Below are positions 27,988 to 37,085 of a stretch of 64,000 bases of DNA, piece after piece. The notes under the pieces were generated by a model that was not told the origin of the DNA, did not search any database, and worked only from the letters and a program-made list of their open reading frames with translations. Position 1 is the stretch's first letter, and every line of letters begins with the position of its first letter. Both the position numbers and the translations under genes were made by a program. The DNA is taken from NCBI RefSeq assembly GCF_001029105.3, contig NZ_CP011807.3:2108001-2172000 (forward strand), read 5' to 3'. This stretch comes from Pandoraea faecigallinarum. GTDB lineage: Bacteria > Pseudomonadota > Gammaproteobacteria > Burkholderiales > Burkholderiaceae.

Positions 27988-29511
27988 TCAGTGGGTCTGT
28001 GCGTTGGCGGCGTCGCCCCCGGCCTTCGCCGGGCGCTCCTGTCCGACGACCAGACCGGCGGCTTGCGCGTCGAAACCGCCGCCCAGTGCCTTGATCAGGC
28101 CGATTTGCTGATCGCGGCGGGCGAAGTCGATGTTCACGCGTGCCTGTTCCTGTGCCAGCAGCGACGACTCGGCGGTGAGCACGGTCAGTTGCGGCGTCAG
28201 GCCTGCCTTGTAGCGGTCGACGGCGAGATCGTAGGCGCGTTGTGCGGCGTCTTGCGCCACCCGTTGCGACACCATCTGCTTGTCGGCCGAGCGAATCGAC
28301 GACATACGGTCGGCAATGTCGCCGAGCGCCTTGTTGAGCGTCGAGTCGTAGTTGGCGACGGCGCTCTCATACGCGGCGTACTGCCCCTTCAGGTTGGCGC
28401 GCAGGCGACCGCCGTCGAAAATCGGAAGGGAGATCACCGGACCCGCCGTGATGTTCTGGCTGCTGGGGTCGATGAGCTTGCCCAGCCCGAAGGTCGAGAA
28501 GCCGAACGCGGCGTTCAGATTCACGTCCGGATAGAAACGCGCCTTCGCGACGTCCACGCCCTGGAGCTGCGATTCCACGCCCCAGCGGGCCGACACGATG
28601 TCCGGACGCCGGCCGAGCAGCGCGAGCGGCAGGTTGTCGGGCAGGGCGGGCGTAGGCAGTTGCGCAAGCTTCGGCGGGGCAATGGCCAGACCGCGGTCCG
28701 GCCCCTTGCCGAGCAGCACGCCAAGTTGGTGGCGCGTGAGCAGGATCTGGCCGTCGAGTTGTGCAAGTTGCGTCTGGATGTCGGCGCTGTTGCTCTCGGC
28801 CTGCTTCTGTTCGACCTGTGTGTCGAGACCGGCGCGCACACGATCGGCTGTCAGCTTGCCGAGGTTCTGGCGCTGCCTGCCGATGCGTTCGAGCACATCG
28901 CGCAGCGCGTACTGCTGCGCCAACTGGTTGTACGTGCGGGCGACGGCTGTCGAGAGCGCGAGACGCACTTCCTGGTCTTCGGCTTCTTCGGCACGCTCGG
29001 CGGAGGTCGCCTGCGCCCGTGCCGAACGGTTCTTGCCCCACAGATCCAGTTCCCAGGAGAGCGACGCATTAAGATCGCCCTGCGTGAACCACGTGCCGCC
29101 GTAGCCCGCCGGGTAGATGGTGTTCTCGGTGAACTTCTCACGGTACACGTCGCCCGTGAAGTTGACCGACGGCAACAACGCCGCGGCGGCGCCTTCCGTT
29201 TGCGCCTGAGCGCTTTTCAGACGCGCCGCAGCCATGGCGAGATCGGGATTGCCGGCGAGGGCCTCGTCGATCAGGGAAACGAGTTGCGGATCACCGAAAC
29301 GCTGTGCCCAGTCCGTGCCAGGCCATTGACCGCCCTCCGAGGGCAGGCTGCGCTGGGTCTGATACTGATCGGGCGTACTGATCTGCTTGTCGCTGTGGAT
29401 GCCGGCGAAGTTCGCACAGCCGGCAAAGCCCAGCGTCGCCGCCGCCAGACACAGGGCGGAAATCGCTGAGCGGGCCCGCAGACGCGGGAAGAACGGTGAG
29501 GCCGCTTTCAT
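27988..29511 (-). CDS. Outer-membrane efflux lipoprotein, NodT/TolC family
   Basis: A 507-residue outer-membrane factor. The signal ends in LGFAGC with the lipidated Cys at residue 32, as in OprM-type channels. Two OEP repeats follow (about 80-270 and 290-480), with typical segments ADRVRAGLDTQVEQKQAESN and LALLGRRPDIVSARWGVESQ. It should form the trimeric exit duct for the EmrAB pump encoded next. The ATG at 29511 begins MKAASPFFPRLRARSAI. The open frame continues upstream, but the added residues have no signal character. Confidence 0.93.
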   Translation of the reverse strand: MKAASPFFPRLRARSAISALCLAAATLGFAGCANFAGIHSDKQISTPDQYQTQRSLPSEGGQWPGTDWAQRFGDPQLVSLIDEALAGNPDLAMAAARLKSAQAQTEGAAAALLPSVNFTGDVYREKFTENTIYPAGYGGTWFTQGDLNASLSWELDLWGKNRSARAQATSAERAEEAEDQEVRLALSTAVARTYNQLAQQYALRDVLERIGRQRQNLGKLTADRVRAGLDTQVEQKQAESNSADIQTQLAQLDGQILLTRHQLGVLLGKGPDRGLAIAPPKLAQLPTPALPDNLPLALLGRRPDIVSARWGVESQLQGVDVAKARFYPDVNLNAAFGFSTFGLGKLIDPSSQNITAGPVISLPIFDGGRLRANLKGQYAAYESAVANYDSTLNKALGDIADRMSSIRSADKQMVSQRVAQDAAQRAYDLAVDRYKAGLTPQLTVLTAESSLLAQEQARVNIDFARRDQQIGLIKALGGGFDAQAAGLVVGQERPAKAGGDAANAQTH

Positions 29512-29642
29512 CGCAAAACCTTTACGAGAGAAGTCTTGTACTGACAATAATCGGGAAACGGGCACTGGCGCGGGCATGAAATAGTGGACTCGACAGGCTT
29601 TTCTTGACGGAATTCGGGGCGATTCCAGGGAGGGGGGCGCCG

Positions 29643-30152
29643 TCACCCGACCTCGCCGTTGGCGATCACTCGCCGCAGCAGGCTCTTCAGGAACCCGACT
29701 TCCTCCACGCTGAAACCGCGCATCAGGTGATCGGCCGCCCTCGTGAAGATGTCCGGCATCCGGTCGGCCATCGCATAACCAGCTTCGGTCGCGCTCAGGT
29801 TCACGGTACGGCGGTCCATCTTGCTGCGCTCGCGAACGAGCAATCCGTGCGCTTCGAGCCGGTCGAGCAGCCGGGTGACCGCGCTTGCATCTATGCAGTA
29901 GTCGCGGGCCAGATCCGCCGCCGTCTTGCTTTTGCCGGTCGCCACTTTGTAGAGCATGGTGGCCTGCGTGCTGGTGAGACCGTACTGCGACGTTTCCTTC
30001 GTCAATTCCGCGAGAATCAACTGCCGCACACGCGCCACCAGATACCCGAGAGAGTCGTCGATGTCGTAGCCGTTGCGCGGCGGGCCGGCTTGCGGCGCTT
30101 CCGGCTGGGACGCCGGCACGCAAGCGGAGGAAGTCACGGGAGGTTCGGACAT
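29643..30152 (-). CDS. MarR family repressor of the efflux operon
   Basis: A 169-residue MarR-type winged-helix protein: helical dimerisation ends and a central HTH with LTSTQATMLYKVATGKSKTAADLARDYCIDASAVTRLLDRLEAHGLLVRERSKMDRR, the family's DxR wing. It is the first gene of the minus-strand unit marR - outer-membrane factor - emrA - emrB, 131 nt before the second gene. Repeats around its promoter are likely its own operators. The ligand is probably one of the pump's substrates, such as a phenolic compound (inference). Confidence 0.93.
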   Translation of the reverse strand: MSEPPVTSSACVPASQPEAPQAGPPRNGYDIDDSLGYLVARVRQLILAELTKETSQYGLTSTQATMLYKVATGKSKTAADLARDYCIDASAVTRLLDRLEAHGLLVRERSKMDRRTVNLSATEAGYAMADRMPDIFTRAADHLMRGFSVEEVGFLKSLLRRVIANGEVG

Positions 30153-30460
30153 TTTCGTGCAGCTGCAATAGTTGACTTGTCACGATTATAGCGGGTACTT
30201 AATTAATTTCAAGTCAATGCAATAGTTGACTAGGCAAATATTTCGCGGGGAATTAGACGGAAAGCTCTAAGTCCTTGCTTCGCCAGGCCAATGCCGTCAA
30301 TGAAGTGAGCGAGGGCGGGGAGAGATTTGCCGGGGGGAAATTCGCAACGCCGGTGAAGCCAAGCCGTGAGGCGTTGTTGCAATGCAGAAAGACCATGACG
30401 CAAGACATGCGCGAGTGGTAGAATTGCGGATTCTCCAAAGGCTTTTCGAGCACCTCTTTC
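30153..30460. other. Divergent region between marR and typA
   Basis: 308 bp holding the marR promoter and its repeats on the left and, on the right, a TAGAAT box at 30419-30424 that is a likely -10 for typA, giving a leader of about 30 nt. Nothing gene-like was seen between them. Confidence 0.6.
30164..30231 (-). promoter_or_regulatory. marR promoter flanked by two identical 14-bp repeats
   Basis: On the minus strand, TTGAAA (30207-30212) and TATAAT (30185-30190) form a sigma-70 promoter with a 16-bp spacer. The 14-bp sequence TGCAATAGTTGACT occurs twice in the same direction, at 30164-30177 (between start site and ATG) and 30218-30231 (just upstream of -35). The second copy is also part of a dyad AGTCAA-N8-TTGACT (30212-30231). 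Confidence 0.7.
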
Positions 30461-32284
30461 ATGACCCGCGCTCTCCGTAACATCGCCATCATCGCGCACG
30501 TCGACCACGGCAAAACCACGCTCGTCGACCAACTGCTGCGCCAGTCGGGCACCTTCCGCGAAAACCAGCAAGTCGCTGAACGCGTGATGGACTCGAACGA
30601 CATCGAAAAAGAGCGCGGCATCACGATCCTCGCCAAAAACTGCGCCGTCGAATACGAAGGCACGCACATCAACATCGTCGATACCCCGGGACACGCGGAC
30701 TTCGGCGGTGAAGTGGAGCGTGTGCTGTCGATGGTCGACAGCGTGCTGCTGGTCGTCGACGCTGTCGAAGGCCCGATGCCGCAAACGCGCTTCGTCACGC
30801 GCAAGGCGCTCGGCCTCGGCCTGAAGCCGATCGTCGTGGTCAACAAGATCGACCGTCCGGGCGCGCGTCCGGACTGGGTCATCGACCAGACGTTCGACCT
30901 GATGGACAAACTCGGCGCGACCAACGAACAGCTCGACTTCCCGGTCGTCTACGCCTCGGCACTGAACGGGTTCGCCAGCCTCGATTCGAACGTTCGCGAA
31001 GGCACGATGAAGCCGCTGTTCGACGCGATTCTCGAACACGTGCCGGTGCGCGACGCCGATCCGGACGCACCGCTGCAATTGCAGATCAGCTCGCTCGATT
31101 ACTCGACGTTCGTCGGCCGTATCGGTATCGGCCGTATCACGCGTGGCCGTGTCAAACCGGGCCAGCAAGTGGTGATGCGCTCGGGCCCGGACGGTGAAAT
31201 TCTCAAGCGCAAGATCAATCAGGTGCTGACCTTCAAGGGGCTGGAGCGCGTGATGTCGGACGAAGGCGCCGAAGCTGGCGACATCGTGCTGATCAACGGT
31301 ATCGAAGACGTGGGCATTGGCGTCACGATCTGCGATGTGGACACGCCCGAAGCGCTGCCGCTGCTGACCGTCGACGAGCCGACGCTCACGATGAACTTCT
31401 GTGTGAACACGTCGCCGCTGGCCGGCCGTGAAGGCAAGTTCGTGACGAGCCGCCAGATCCGCGATCGTCTGGACAAGGAGCTGAACCACAACGTGGCGCT
31501 GCGCGTGAAGGACACCGACAGCGACTCCGTCTTCGAAGTGTCGGGCCGTGGCGAACTGCATCTGACGATTCTGATCGAGAACATGCGTCGCGAAGGCTAT
31601 GAACTGGCCGTGTCGCGTCCGCGCGTGGTGATCAAGGAAATCGACGGCGTGAAGCACGAGCCGTACGAAATGCTGACCATCGACCTGGAAGACGAACATC
31701 AGGGCGGCGTCATGGAAGAAATCGGCCGCCGTAAGGGTGAAATGCTGGACATGGTATCGGACGGTCGTGGCCGCACGCGTCTGGAATACCGCATTCCGGC
31801 TCGCGGCCTGATCGGCTTCCAGGGCGATTTCCTGTCGATGACCCGCGGTACGGGCCTCATGAGCCATATCTTCGATGCTTACGCACCGGTCAAGGATGGT
31901 TCGCTGGGTGAGCGTCGTAACGGCGTGCTGATCTCGCAAGACAACGGCGATGCCGTGGCCTACGCACTCTGGAAGCTGCAAGATCGCGGTCGCATGTTTG
32001 TGAAGCCGGGCGACGCCCTTTACGAAGGCATGATCATCGGTATTCATAGCCGTGACAACGACCTCGTGGTCAACCCGATCAAGGGCAAGCAACTCACGAA
32101 CGTGCGTGCGTCGGGTACCGACGAAGCCGTGCGTCTGGTGCCGCCGATCGCATTGAGCCTGGAATACGCGGTGGAATTCATCGACGACGACGAACTGGTC
32201 GAAGTCACGCCGCAGACGATTCGTCTGCGCAAGCGCCACCTCCTCGAACACGAGCGCAAGCGCGCTTCGCGCGAAGAGAAGTAA
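30461..32284 (+). CDS. typA: Ribosome-associated GTPase TypA/BipA
   Basis: A 607-residue translational GTPase of the EF-G family, linked to ribosome assembly and stress or low-temperature growth. G1 is AHVDHGKTT near residues 12-20; DTPGH and NKID follow in the G domain. Domains II, III and V follow, and the TypA-specific C-terminal domain with [20 protein letters not shown] near 463. Length matches the family. A strong terminator lies 68 nt after the stop. Confidence 0.97.
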   Translation: MTRALRNIAIIAHVDHGKTTLVDQLLRQSGTFRENQQVAERVMDSNDIEKERGITILAKNCAVEYEGTHINIVDTPGHADFGGEVERVLSMVDSVLLVVDAVEGPMPQTRFVTRKALGLGLKPIVVVNKIDRPGARPDWVIDQTFDLMDKLGATNEQLDFPVVYASALNGFASLDSNVREGTMKPLFDAILEHVPVRDADPDAPLQLQISSLDYSTFVGRIGIGRITRGRVKPGQQVVMRSGPDGEILKRKINQVLTFKGLERVMSDEGAEAGDIVLINGIEDVGIGVTICDVDTPEALPLLTVDEPTLTMNFCVNTSPLAGREGKFVTSRQIRDRLDKELNHNVALRVKDTDSDSVFEVSGRGELHLTILIENMRREGYELAVSRPRVVIKEIDGVKHEPYEMLTIDLEDEHQGGVMEEIGRRKGEMLDMVSDGRGRTRLEYRIPARGLIGFQGDFLSMTRGTGLMSHIFDAYAPVKDGSLGERRNGVLISQDNGDAVAYALWKLQDRGRMFVKPGDALYEGMIIGIHSRDNDLVVNPIKGKQLTNVRASGTDEAVRLVPPIALSLEYAVEFIDDDELVEVTPQTIRLRKRHLLEHERKRASREEK

Positions 32285-32351
32285 AGCCGGCGATGACAGG
32301 GCGGCGTGGCGGACTCGGGTCTGTCGCGTCGCAATGCCAGATTGTTGGAAG

Positions 32352-32385
32352 AAAAGCCGGTGCCTTTGCGCCGGCTTTTTTGCTT
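32352..32385 (+). terminator. Terminator after typA
   Basis: AAAAGCCGG (32352-32360) pairs with CCGGCTTTT (32371-32379), a 9-bp perfect stem followed by a T-rich run. It isolates typA from the acyl-CoA hydrolase gene. Confidence 0.9.
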
Positions 32386-32469
32386 TTGATGCGGCCTTGC
32401 CGCCGCCCGTCCATCTCCAACGCCTTCATTTCCCCCAACGCGTTGACGTTTCTGGAGCACTCGCCAGAC

Positions 32470-33582
32470 ATGACCGATTTCCTCTGTACCGAGATTCGCG
32501 GCCGCATCGGCTTCGTCACCCTGAATCGCCCGAAGGCGCTCAATGCCTTGTCGCACGACATGATTCGTGCGATGGCGGCCGCACTTGCCGATTGGCGAGA
32601 CGATCCGAACGTGCTCGGTGTCGTGCTTCAGGGCGCCGGTGAGAAGGGGTTGTGCGCCGGTGGCGACATTCGCTATTTCCATGAGGCCATCAGCGCCGGT
32701 CGTACGGACATCATGGATTTCTTCACCGACGAGTACAAACTGAACTACGCCATTGCGTCGTACCCGAAACCTTACATCGCGCTGATGGACGGCGTGGTGA
32801 TGGGCGGCGGCATGGGAATTTCGCAGGGGGCCGCGCTGCGCATCGTGACGGAAGCGACGCGTATGGCGATGCCTGAGACGGCGATCGGCTTGTTCCCCGA
32901 TGTTGGCGGTGGGTTCTTCCTCGCCAATCTTGCTGGACACCTCGGCGAGTATCTCGGCACGACGGGTATTGTGTTCGGCGCAGTCGATGCGTGCGAAATC
33001 GGTCTGGCGGACGTGGTGCTCCCGCGCGCATCGCTGCCCGCGCTTTGCGAGCATCTCGCGGCGGGCGACTGGAGCGACAGTGAGGCAGTACTCGACGCCG
33101 CGCGCACCTTCTGTCGCGAAAGCCTGCCGCCTGCGGGACTCGCACCGGGCAAGCTGGCACCGTTGCGCAGCGTGATCGACGAGCATTTCGGTTTGGCCGA
33201 TATGCCTGCCATCCTCAGGGCGTTGAAGGCCGAACCACGATGCGAGTATTCCGGATGGGCGCAGGAGACAGAGGATCTGCTGCGCACCAAGCGTTCGGCG
33301 CTCATGGTGTGCGTGTCGCTGGAGCAAGTGCGTCGTGCGCGCAAGTTGTCGCTGGCGGATGAGTTGCGCGAAGAATGGCTGATGATGCGCAGCGTCTTCA
33401 ATCTCGATGGCCGCACGGGGGCGGAAGGTGTGGAGGGCATCCGCGCGATGGTGATCGACAAGGACCACCATCCGCGCTGGCAGCATTCGACGATCGAAGC
33501 CGTGACACCGGAAGATGTCGCGCGGTTTTTCGATGGCGAACGTCGTGGCGCGAACCATCCGCTGCGAGATCTGGGCGAATAA
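32470..33582 (+). CDS. 3-hydroxyisobutyryl-CoA hydrolase / enoyl-CoA hydratase family protein
   Basis: A 370-residue crotonase-fold protein of the HIBCH branch, which is about 100 residues longer than ordinary enoyl-CoA hydratases. The oxyanion-hole segment GLCAGGDIRYFHE lies near residue 60 and MDGVVMGGGMGIS near 107; MPETAIGLFPDVGGGFFL follows near 135. HIBCH removes CoA from 3-hydroxyisobutyryl-CoA in valine breakdown. A hydratase role cannot be excluded. ATG at 32470 (MTDFLCTEIRGRIGFVTLNRPKALNAL). Confidence 0.88.
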   Translation: MTDFLCTEIRGRIGFVTLNRPKALNALSHDMIRAMAAALADWRDDPNVLGVVLQGAGEKGLCAGGDIRYFHEAISAGRTDIMDFFTDEYKLNYAIASYPKPYIALMDGVVMGGGMGISQGAALRIVTEATRMAMPETAIGLFPDVGGGFFLANLAGHLGEYLGTTGIVFGAVDACEIGLADVVLPRASLPALCEHLAAGDWSDSEAVLDAARTFCRESLPPAGLAPGKLAPLRSVIDEHFGLADMPAILRALKAEPRCEYSGWAQETEDLLRTKRSALMVCVSLEQVRRARKLSLADELREEWLMMRSVFNLDGRTGAEGVEGIRAMVIDKDHHPRWQHSTIEAVTPEDVARFFDGERRGANHPLRDLGE

Positions 33583-33643
33583 GTCGCATTGTTCGGTGCC
33601 GTAGTCTTAACGACGCACGAACCGTCATATTGCCGAATGCGCC

Positions 33644-33674
33644 CCATCGCCCGCCATGACACGGTGGGCGATGG
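33644..33674. terminator. Long hairpin between convergent genes
   Basis: CCATCGCCCGCC (33644-33655) pairs with GGTGGGCGATGG (33663-33674), 12 bp including one G-T pair. It has no T tract on either strand. It lies between the convergent hydrolase gene and the unknown gene at 33748 and may be a weak bidirectional terminator. Confidence 0.4.
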
Positions 33675-33747
33675 CTTCGAATGCCTCGGATGCCGCGAAC
33701 GAATCAAGTAGTCCGAGCGGTCGTTGTGTCGTTACGTTGCTACGCTG

Positions 33748-34173
33748 TCACACCGCCGCCTGACAGAACTGTTCACCAACGGCCTGATCGAGCTTGCGAC
33801 AGATGTCCGCGAAGGTGCCGACCATCACGATATGCGACATATCGCGATAGATGCGCACGTCGTGACTGTCCTGCAATTCATGAACGTTGTCGCGACGCGC
33901 TTGCTGCTCGCGCACGTTACGCGACGCTTTGACAGTCTGACCGGCGGGACAGGCGCGACGCGTGGCCGATGCCATGGCAGCCGCGATGGTGCGCGGCAGG
34001 GCGGTCGTGCGAGTGCGCGCCGGCACGGTGTACGAGCGAGCGACGGCGGGCGCCGATGCGAACGGGCCGGACAGGGCCGACAGACCGTAGACCGCCGACA
34101 GGCGCGTTTGCGAAGAGGCACTCACGCGGGGTTGACCGAGGGACGTACGCAGCAAACCAAAGAGTCGAGCCAT
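33748..34173 (-). CDS. Hypothetical protein downstream of lexA
   Basis: I do not recognise this 141-residue protein. Codon use is GC-rich at third positions like its neighbours and GAAGAAGGA precedes the ATG, so it looks like a real gene. The first 85 residues are Ala/Ser/Thr/Arg-rich and low in acidic residues; the last 50 (NVHELQDSHDVRIYRDMSHI onwards) look folded and end in CRKLDQAVGEQFCQAAV. There is no membrane segment. It lies 207 nt downstream of lexA on the same strand with no strong terminator between, so it may be part of the SOS unit. No separate LexA site was found before it. Confidence 0.65.
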   Translation of the reverse strand: MARLFGLLRTSLGQPRVSASSQTRLSAVYGLSALSGPFASAPAVARSYTVPARTRTTALPRTIAAAMASATRRACPAGQTVKASRNVREQQARRDNVHELQDSHDVRIYRDMSHIVMVGTFADICRKLDQAVGEQFCQAAV

Positions 34174-34380
34174 GATGCGATCCTTCTTCCAATGCGGGTC
34201 GGAGGGACGTGACCCACTGCGTTTCGCATCGCTCTCACGAATCGCGGGCGCAGCAGGGTACGGGCGCCGGACCCAGCCCGGCGCAGTCGGAAATGCAAAT
34301 CTTCAGGGAGTGGGGCGGAGTGCGATGTTGCGCAGCGCCCTTCATTCGCGCCGAACGATCAACGATCGCTCATAGGTCCT

Positions 34381-35034
34381 TCATAGATCGTTGTTGCGGA
34401 TCAGGCCGACCGCAATACCTTCCAGCGCAAAATCACCGCTGCCTTCGTCGACATTGATGTTCTCGAAGTCGGGGTTTTCGGCGATCAGCTCGACGCCACC
34501 CTTGACACGGTGAAACCGTTTAACCGTCACGTCGTCGCCGATACGGGCCACGACGATCTGGCCTTCACGTGCATCCGCCGCTTTCTGCACGGCGAGCAGA
34601 TCGCCGTCGAGAATGCCGGCATCGCGCATCGACATCCCGCGCACCTTCAGCAGGTAATCGGGTTGGCGCGCGAACATGTTCGGGTCGCACTGGAAGTTAC
34701 GTTCGATATGTTCCTGCGCCAGGATCGGACTACCGGCGGCGACGCGCCCCACGAGTGGCAACGACAATTGCATGAGACCCATGTGCGGCAGCGTGAACTG
34801 GTGAGAACCGCCCGCTTCGTCCAGGCGCTTGAGGCGGATGCCACGCGATTGACCGGCGGCCAGTTCGATCACCCCTTTGCGCGCCAGCGCACGCAAATGC
34901 TCCTCGGCAGCGTTGGCGGAAGAGAAGCCCAGTTCGGCGGCGATTTCCGCGCGCGTCGGCGGAAAGCCGGTGCGCTCGATCGCTTGCTGAACCAGTTCGT
35001 AGACCTGCTGTTGACGGGCGGTAAGTTTGATCAT
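34381..35034 (-). CDS. lexA: SOS response repressor LexA
   Basis: LexA represses DNA-damage genes and cleaves itself with help from RecA filaments. The 217 residues contain the winged helix ([36 protein letters not shown]), the cleavage site Ala100-Gly101 (RVAAGSP), and the catalytic dyad Ser135 (RGMSMRD) and Lys172 (DVTVKRF). ATG at 35034 (MIKLTARQQ). Two LexA-box sequences lie just upstream, so it is autoregulated. A divergent TetR gene starts 228 nt away. Confidence 0.97.
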   Translation of the reverse strand: MIKLTARQQQVYELVQQAIERTGFPPTRAEIAAELGFSSANAAEEHLRALARKGVIELAAGQSRGIRLKRLDEAGGSHQFTLPHMGLMQLSLPLVGRVAAGSPILAQEHIERNFQCDPNMFARQPDYLLKVRGMSMRDAGILDGDLLAVQKAADAREGQIVVARIGDDVTVKRFHRVKGGVELIAENPDFENINVDEGSGDFALEGIAVGLIRNNDL

Positions 35035-35041
35035 GGCATCA

Positions 35042-35077
35042 CTGTATGGAAGCACAGGTGGCTGTATTTTTGTACAG
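35042..35077. promoter_or_regulatory. Two tandem LexA (SOS) boxes
   Basis: CTGTATGGAAGCACAG (35042-35057) and CTGTATTTTTGTACAG (35062-35077) both fit CTGT-N8-ACAG, the LexA box. They are centred 20 bp apart, about two helix turns, which would place two dimers on the same face. The distal box is closest to consensus. Confidence 0.85.
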
Positions 35078-35223
35078 TGTTTGCAAAAAGGCAAGCGAAA
35101 CTTGATCGCCATGACAGGGCCGCCGTACGGGGCCGGCCTGCCCATCGCGCCGAATGAGGGAAAGCCCGGCGAAAGGCTCATTAAACTTCAAAGCATGTAC
35201 GCGCCGGTCTGTTCACATGAATA

Positions 35224-35236
35224 TGTACTAAGTACA
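35224..35236. promoter_or_regulatory. Palindromic operator candidate for the TetR gene
   Basis: TGTACT-A-AGTACA is a perfect 13-bp dyad 25 bp before the TetR-family start codon. TetR proteins usually repress their own promoter through such sites. Confidence 0.55.
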
Positions 35237-35261
35237 GGTTAACTGGGTCATCGGGAACGAC

Positions 35262-35900
35262 ATGTCAACGCCAACCGATCTGAGATCACGCAAACGTCTG
35301 GCCACCCGGCAGGGGATTTCCAACGCGGCCACGCGGCTTTTCCACGAACACGGTTTCGATCATGTGACGGTGGACCAGATTGCGGCAGCGGCCGACGTCG
35401 GCCGGATGACCGTGTTCAACCATTTCCCGCGTAAGGAAGACATGTTCTTCGACCGCGACGAAGAGGGTCGAGAGATGCTGCGTGCGGCCATTCGGGAGCG
35501 GGCGCCGGGCGTTTCTCCGGTCGAGGCGTTGCGTTTGCTGGCGCATCGGCTTGTCGAACAAGGCAACCCGTTCGTCGATTTTTCGGCGCAAAGCCAGGAA
35601 TTCGTGCGCACCATCGAGGGCAGCGAGACGCTCATGGCTCGCGCCCGGGCGATCCGGGACGAACTGGCCGATGGGGTGGCCCAGGCGCTTGCCGAAAGCG
35701 CGGGACGGCCGCCGGGCGACGTGCAGGCTCAACTGGCGGCCGCCATGCTCCTGGCGGCCTGGACCGTTGCGTTCCTTCATGCCCATCGGACTTTTCGCCA
35801 AACGCAGGACTCCGCCGCCGCGCGACAAGCCTTCCTGAGCCTCGTGGATCAGGGAGCGACGGGGCTGAACGCCGCGTTGGCAGGCTCCCCTTACGTCTGA
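35262..35900 (+). CDS. TetR family transcriptional regulator
   Basis: A 212-residue TetR-type repressor. The N-terminal HTH is AATRLFHEHGFDHVTVDQIAAAADVGRMTVFNHFPRKEDMF (residues about 22-62), followed by a helical ligand domain of the TetR C-terminal type. The target is not evident: the nearest neighbours are lexA (divergent) and the sulfate cluster 135 nt downstream, neither a usual TetR target. It may regulate itself only, or a distant efflux or oxidoreductase gene. Confidence 0.92.
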   Translation: MSTPTDLRSRKRLATRQGISNAATRLFHEHGFDHVTVDQIAAAADVGRMTVFNHFPRKEDMFFDRDEEGREMLRAAIRERAPGVSPVEALRLLAHRLVEQGNPFVDFSAQSQEFVRTIEGSETLMARARAIRDELADGVAQALAESAGRPPGDVQAQLAAAMLLAAWTVAFLHAHRTFRQTQDSAAARQAFLSLVDQGATGLNAALAGSPYV

Positions 35901-36035
35901 GGGCCGGTGCGTATCAGCATAATTTCTCTAATCCTTATTCCGGCATAAACAAAAGCGAAAATATTATTTTTAATTATTTAGACGGGATCATAGACTGGCC
36001 TCCTACACACGAGAAGCAAACAAGGAGTGCAAGTC

Positions 36036-37067
36036 ATGAACAAAGCAGCACGGGGATGGAAAGCTAAGAAGCTGGCAGTCGCGCTGGGCGGTCTGGCGCT
36101 GGCTGCCGGCATGACGATTCAGGCGCATGCGGCGAGTCTGTCGCTGCTCAACGTGTCGTACGACCCGACGCGCGAGCTGTACGCCGACTACAACAAGGCC
36201 TTCGAGGCGCACTACAAGCAGGTTTCCGGCGACACCGTCACGGTCAAGGCCTCGCATGGCGGCTCGGGCAAGCAGGCCCGCACCGTGCTCGACGGCGCGC
36301 CCGCGGATGTCGTCACGCTCGGCATTTCGGCCGACATCGATGAACTTGCCGCCGCCGGTCTCGTGAACAAGGACTGGCAGAAGCGTTTGCCCGACAACGC
36401 CACGCCGTACACGTCGACCATCGTGTTGCTGGTGCGCAAGGGCAACCCGAAGGGCATCAAGGACTGGAACGATCTCGCCAAGCCAGGCATCAGCGTCGTG
36501 ACGCCGAACCCGAAAACGTCGGCCGGCGCCCGTTGGAACTACCTTGCCGCATGGCTCTACGCGCTCAAGCAGCCGGGCGGTAACGAGCAGAAAGCGCAGG
36601 ACTTCGTCAAGGCGATCTACAAGAACGTCGGTGTGCTGGACTCGGGAGCGCGCGGCGCGACCACCACGTTCGTGGAGCGCGGCATCGGCGACGTGCTGAT
36701 TGCATGGGAAAACGAAGCGCTGCTGTCGGTGAAGGACCTCGGGCCGGACAAGTTCGATATCGTTGTACCGTCGTCGTCGATCCTGACCGAGCCGCCGGTG
36801 GCCATCGTCGACAAGAACGTGGACAAGCATGGCACCCGCAAGGCCGCCGAAGCCTACCTGCAATGGCTGTACTCGCCGCAGGGGCAGGAAATCGCCGCGA
36901 AGCACTTCTATCGTCCGCGTTCGCCGGAAATTGCCAGAAAGTACGAGGCGCAGTATCCGAAGCTCAAGCTCTATACGGTGGATGCCGATCTGGGCGGCTG
37001 GACGAAGACGCAGGCCAGGCACTTCGCCGACGGCGGCATCTTCGATCAGATCTACACCAAGAAGTAA
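36036..37067 (+). CDS. sbp: Periplasmic sulfate-binding protein
   Basis: A 343-residue solute-binding protein for sulfate (and thiosulfate) that delivers to the CysTWA transporter. The signal peptide covers about residues 1-30 ([22 protein letters not shown]). The mature protein begins [21 protein letters not shown] and carries the sulfate-binding loop [11 protein letters not shown] and [31 protein letters not shown] lies 9 nt before the ATG. The very AT-rich promoter (35930-35990) is a plausible CysB target. cysT follows after 18 nt. Confidence 0.95.
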   Translation: MNKAARGWKAKKLAVALGGLALAAGMTIQAHAASLSLLNVSYDPTRELYADYNKAFEAHYKQVSGDTVTVKASHGGSGKQARTVLDGAPADVVTLGISADIDELAAAGLVNKDWQKRLPDNATPYTSTIVLLVRKGNPKGIKDWNDLAKPGISVVTPNPKTSAGARWNYLAAWLYALKQPGGNEQKAQDFVKAIYKNVGVLDSGARGATTTFVERGIGDVLIAWENEALLSVKDLGPDKFDIVVPSSSILTEPPVAIVDKNVDKHGTRKAAEAYLQWLYSPQGQEIAAKHFYRPRSPEIARKYEAQYPKLKLYTVDADLGGWTKTQARHFADGGIFDQIYTKK

Positions 37068-37085
37068 GCGGGCAGGGACCATCGC

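Noticed and set aside
30230..32251. A 673-residue minus-strand frame opposite typA
   Set aside because: Antisense shadow of typA; composition rich in His, Arg, Asp, with no recognisable domain.
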